Shown one piece after another: positions 33,278-34,320 of a DNA stretch of 34,320 nucleotides. Source of the DNA: Pseudomonadota bacterium (GTDB taxonomy: Bacteria; Pseudomonadota; Gammaproteobacteria; Burkholderiales; SG8-39); NCBI GenBank assembly GCA_025352885.1, contig JANXRZ010000275.1:1-34320 (forward strand), given 5' to 3'. The position numbers and the translations under genes were made by a program. How positions within the stretch are numbered: position 1 is the first letter of the stretch; the number at the start of each line of letters is the position of its first letter. The notes under the pieces are model-generated. The model was not told where the DNA came from. It did no database searches and saw nothing but the letters and a program-made list of their open reading frames with translations.

Positions 33278-33901
33278 TCAGCCTGGGCGACGCCAGACGC
33301 TGGCCAGCCACGGCTGCTGCTCGCGCGGCAGGCCCGCCGGCCGGTAGTAATGCTCGAGTTCCGCGAATCCGGCTGCAGTCACTTGCTCGCGCCAGAATTC
33401 GAGGTCGTGATAGGCCCCATATCGGCCCCGGGTCCAGCCTTCCTCGTTTGCGCCGCGCGGATTCGAACTGAACAGGACGCCGCCCGGTTTGAGTGTCGAG
33501 TGCAGTTGCTTAAGGACTCGCGGCAATTCCTGGCTGGGGACATGAAAGAGAGATGCATTCGCAAACACGCCGTCGAACCGCGCCGGCGGCAAGTCGAGCG
33601 CAAGGAAGTCCTGCCGCCAGACTTCGCAGCCGCTGTTCTCCCGAGCCATCGCCGCGAACTCCTCCGAGCCGTCCAGGCCCGTCGGAGCATGCCCGAGCTT
33701 GGTTAAAGCGATGAGGTCGCGTCCCGGGCCGCAGCCGAAATCGAGGACGGCGAAAGGCGGTGTGCCTTGGATATGCCGCAGGAGTGCGTCGATGTTCTGG
33801 CTGACGTCATGGTCGCGGGTGCCCACCCAGAAGTCCGCGGCGCGCTGGTTGTAGTGCGCAAGCGTCCCCTCGGAAATTTTCTTGAGCTCGTGGGCGTCCA
33901 G
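33278..33901 (-). CDS. Class I SAM-dependent methyltransferase, probable CTG start
   Basis: About 207 residues. The SAM motif is VLDFGCGPGRDL, followed by GLDGSEEFAAMA, FDGVFANASLFHV and LKPGGVLFSSNPRG. The first conventional start in frame is GTG 33826 (182 residues), but the codons before it translate to LKKISEGTLAHYNQRAADFW, which is what I expect at the N-terminus of this methyltransferase type. The upstream end is best explained by a CTG at 33901, placed 7 nt after a strong GGAGGAG that lies inside the end of the response-regulator gene. The start is 2 nt after that gene's stop. The substrate is unknown. Confidence 0.82.
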   Translation of the reverse strand: MDAHELKKISEGTLAHYNQRAADFWVGTRDHDVSQNIDALLRHIQGTPPFAVLDFGCGPGRDLIALTKLGHAPTGLDGSEEFAAMARENSGCEVWRQDFLALDLPPARFDGVFANASLFHVPSQELPRVLKQLHSTLKPGGVLFSSNPRGANEEGWTRGRYGAYHDLEFWREQVTAAGFAELEHYYRPAGLPREQQPWLASVWRRPG

Positions 33902-33903
33902 TT

Positions 33904-34275
33904 CTAGGCTCCTCCGGGCGGCAAATGCTTGGCCACCTTCTGCAGCAGGACTTCCACCCGGATCGGCTTTGCGAGGTATTCGAGCGCACCGAGGCTGGCC
34001 CCGCGATCGTAGGAATCCCCTTCGATCGTGAGGAAGATGACCGGGATGTTGCGCATGGCGGGATCCTCCTTGAGGGCCTCGACCAGCTCGAATCCGCTCA
34101 TGTGCGGCATGCGTACGTCCGTGATTATTAGATCCGGCGTTAAGCCCAGCACGGCGTGCCCTGCTTCGATCCCGTTGGCCGCCACACGCACGGCATACCC
34201 GGCCGTGGTGAGATGCAGGCGCAAGAGCTCCCGCATGGTGTCGTCGTCCTCCACGACCAGGATCGTCTTCAGCAT
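33904..34275 (-). CDS. Single-domain response regulator (CheY-like)
   Basis: A 123-residue receiver domain with no output domain. The acidic residues are in VVEDDDTM, the phospho-acceptor is D53 in LIITDVRMP, the switch threonine is in FLTIEGD and the lysine in YLAKPIR. It probably passes phosphate or binds a partner protein. No kinase gene is beside it. It starts with ATG, 4 nt after the gene that enters from the window edge, and leads into the methyltransferase gene. Confidence 0.9.
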   Translation of the reverse strand: MLKTILVVEDDDTMRELLRLHLTTAGYAVRVAANGIEAGHAVLGLTPDLIITDVRMPHMSGFELVEALKEDPAMRNIPVIFLTIEGDSYDRGASLGALEYLAKPIRVEVLLQKVAKHLPPGGA

Positions 34276-34279
34276 GGGA

Positions 34280-34320
34280 TTACTTGGCCGCGACCACCAT
34301 GATTTCGACCAGGCACTTCG
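34280..34320 (-). CDS. 3' end of a gene, perhaps RidA family (partial)
   Basis: The last bases of the window, read on the minus strand, give ...KCLVEIMVVAAK and a TAA stop 4 nt before the response-regulator start. This resembles the usual C-terminus of RidA/YjgF proteins (LVEIEVVAA), which hydrolyse reactive enamines. Only about 13 codons are present, so the call is tentative. Confidence 0.35.
   Translation of the reverse strand, partial: KCLVEIMVVAAK

Noticed and set aside
1-34320. CRISPR arrays, tRNA or rRNA genes, insertion sequences, prophage genes
   Set aside because: No regularly spaced repeats, cloverleaf-like segments, rRNA stretches, transposase, integrase or terminal repeats were seen.

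Overview
The window is about 34 kb of GC-rich DNA (roughly two thirds GC by eye) with densely packed, mostly overlapping genes. It looks like a chromosomal segment of a betaproteobacterium. The block mfd - serB with ispD-ispF diverging from it, plus a nearby ompR-envZ pair, is an arrangement I associate with Burkholderiales and relatives. That placement rests on gene content and order; no rRNA or tRNA gene is present to confirm it. I see no insertion sequence, integrase, prophage gene or CRISPR array.

Layout. (1) Positions 1-5331 hold what looks like a small specialised-metabolism locus. A minus-strand operon encodes an O-methyltransferase, an unrecognised 286-residue protein and a radical SAM enzyme, joined by 4-nt and 14-nt overlaps. 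A flavin-dependent tryptophan-halogenase-type enzyme diverges from it across only 47 bp, and a putative 2OG-Fe(II) oxygenase runs convergently into the halogenase with a 20-bp overlap. (2) 5374-9393 is housekeeping or accessory metabolism: a 3-hydroxyisobutyrate-dehydrogenase-type reductase, an isocitrate lyase/PEP mutase-type enzyme overlapping a solute-binding-like protein with no signal peptide, and a compact glycerol-3-phosphate acyltransferase. (3) 9574-12587 is envelope-related: an unknown secreted protein, MurQ and the D,D-endopeptidase PbpG. (4) 12796-18739 is a minus-strand run: a small periplasmic protein, DUF1800, DUF1501 (Tat-type leader), a membrane cytochrome-b-like/[2Fe-2S] fusion and an MscS channel. 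(5) 18910-22019 carries ompR-envZ and a TonB-like proline-rich protein. (6) 22021-25738 is a minus-strand ispD-ispF-paiB-dadA-thpR run. (7) 25880-31661 is mfd, a Sel1-repeat protein, serB and a shortened MFS transporter remnant. (8) 31778-34320 has an MDR-family dehydrogenase, a NIPSNAP protein, a methyltransferase, a single-domain response regulator and the tail of a probable RidA-family gene.

The most interesting part is the first 5.3 kb. Halogenase, O-methyltransferase, radical SAM enzyme and Fe(II) oxygenase together imply tailoring of an aromatic or indolic compound or a peptide. No obvious scaffold-building enzyme is visible inside the window, and the central 286-residue protein is unassigned. 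Its predicted run of paired strands followed by helices suggests it could be an ABBA-type prenyltransferase relative; this is a hypothesis only. Other points of note are a 14-bp tandem duplication that supplies the start region of the Sel1 gene, two genes with no conventional start codon where one is expected (the MFS remnant and a methyltransferase that seems to start at CTG), and a redox membrane protein that lacks the cyclase domain I associate with its architecture.
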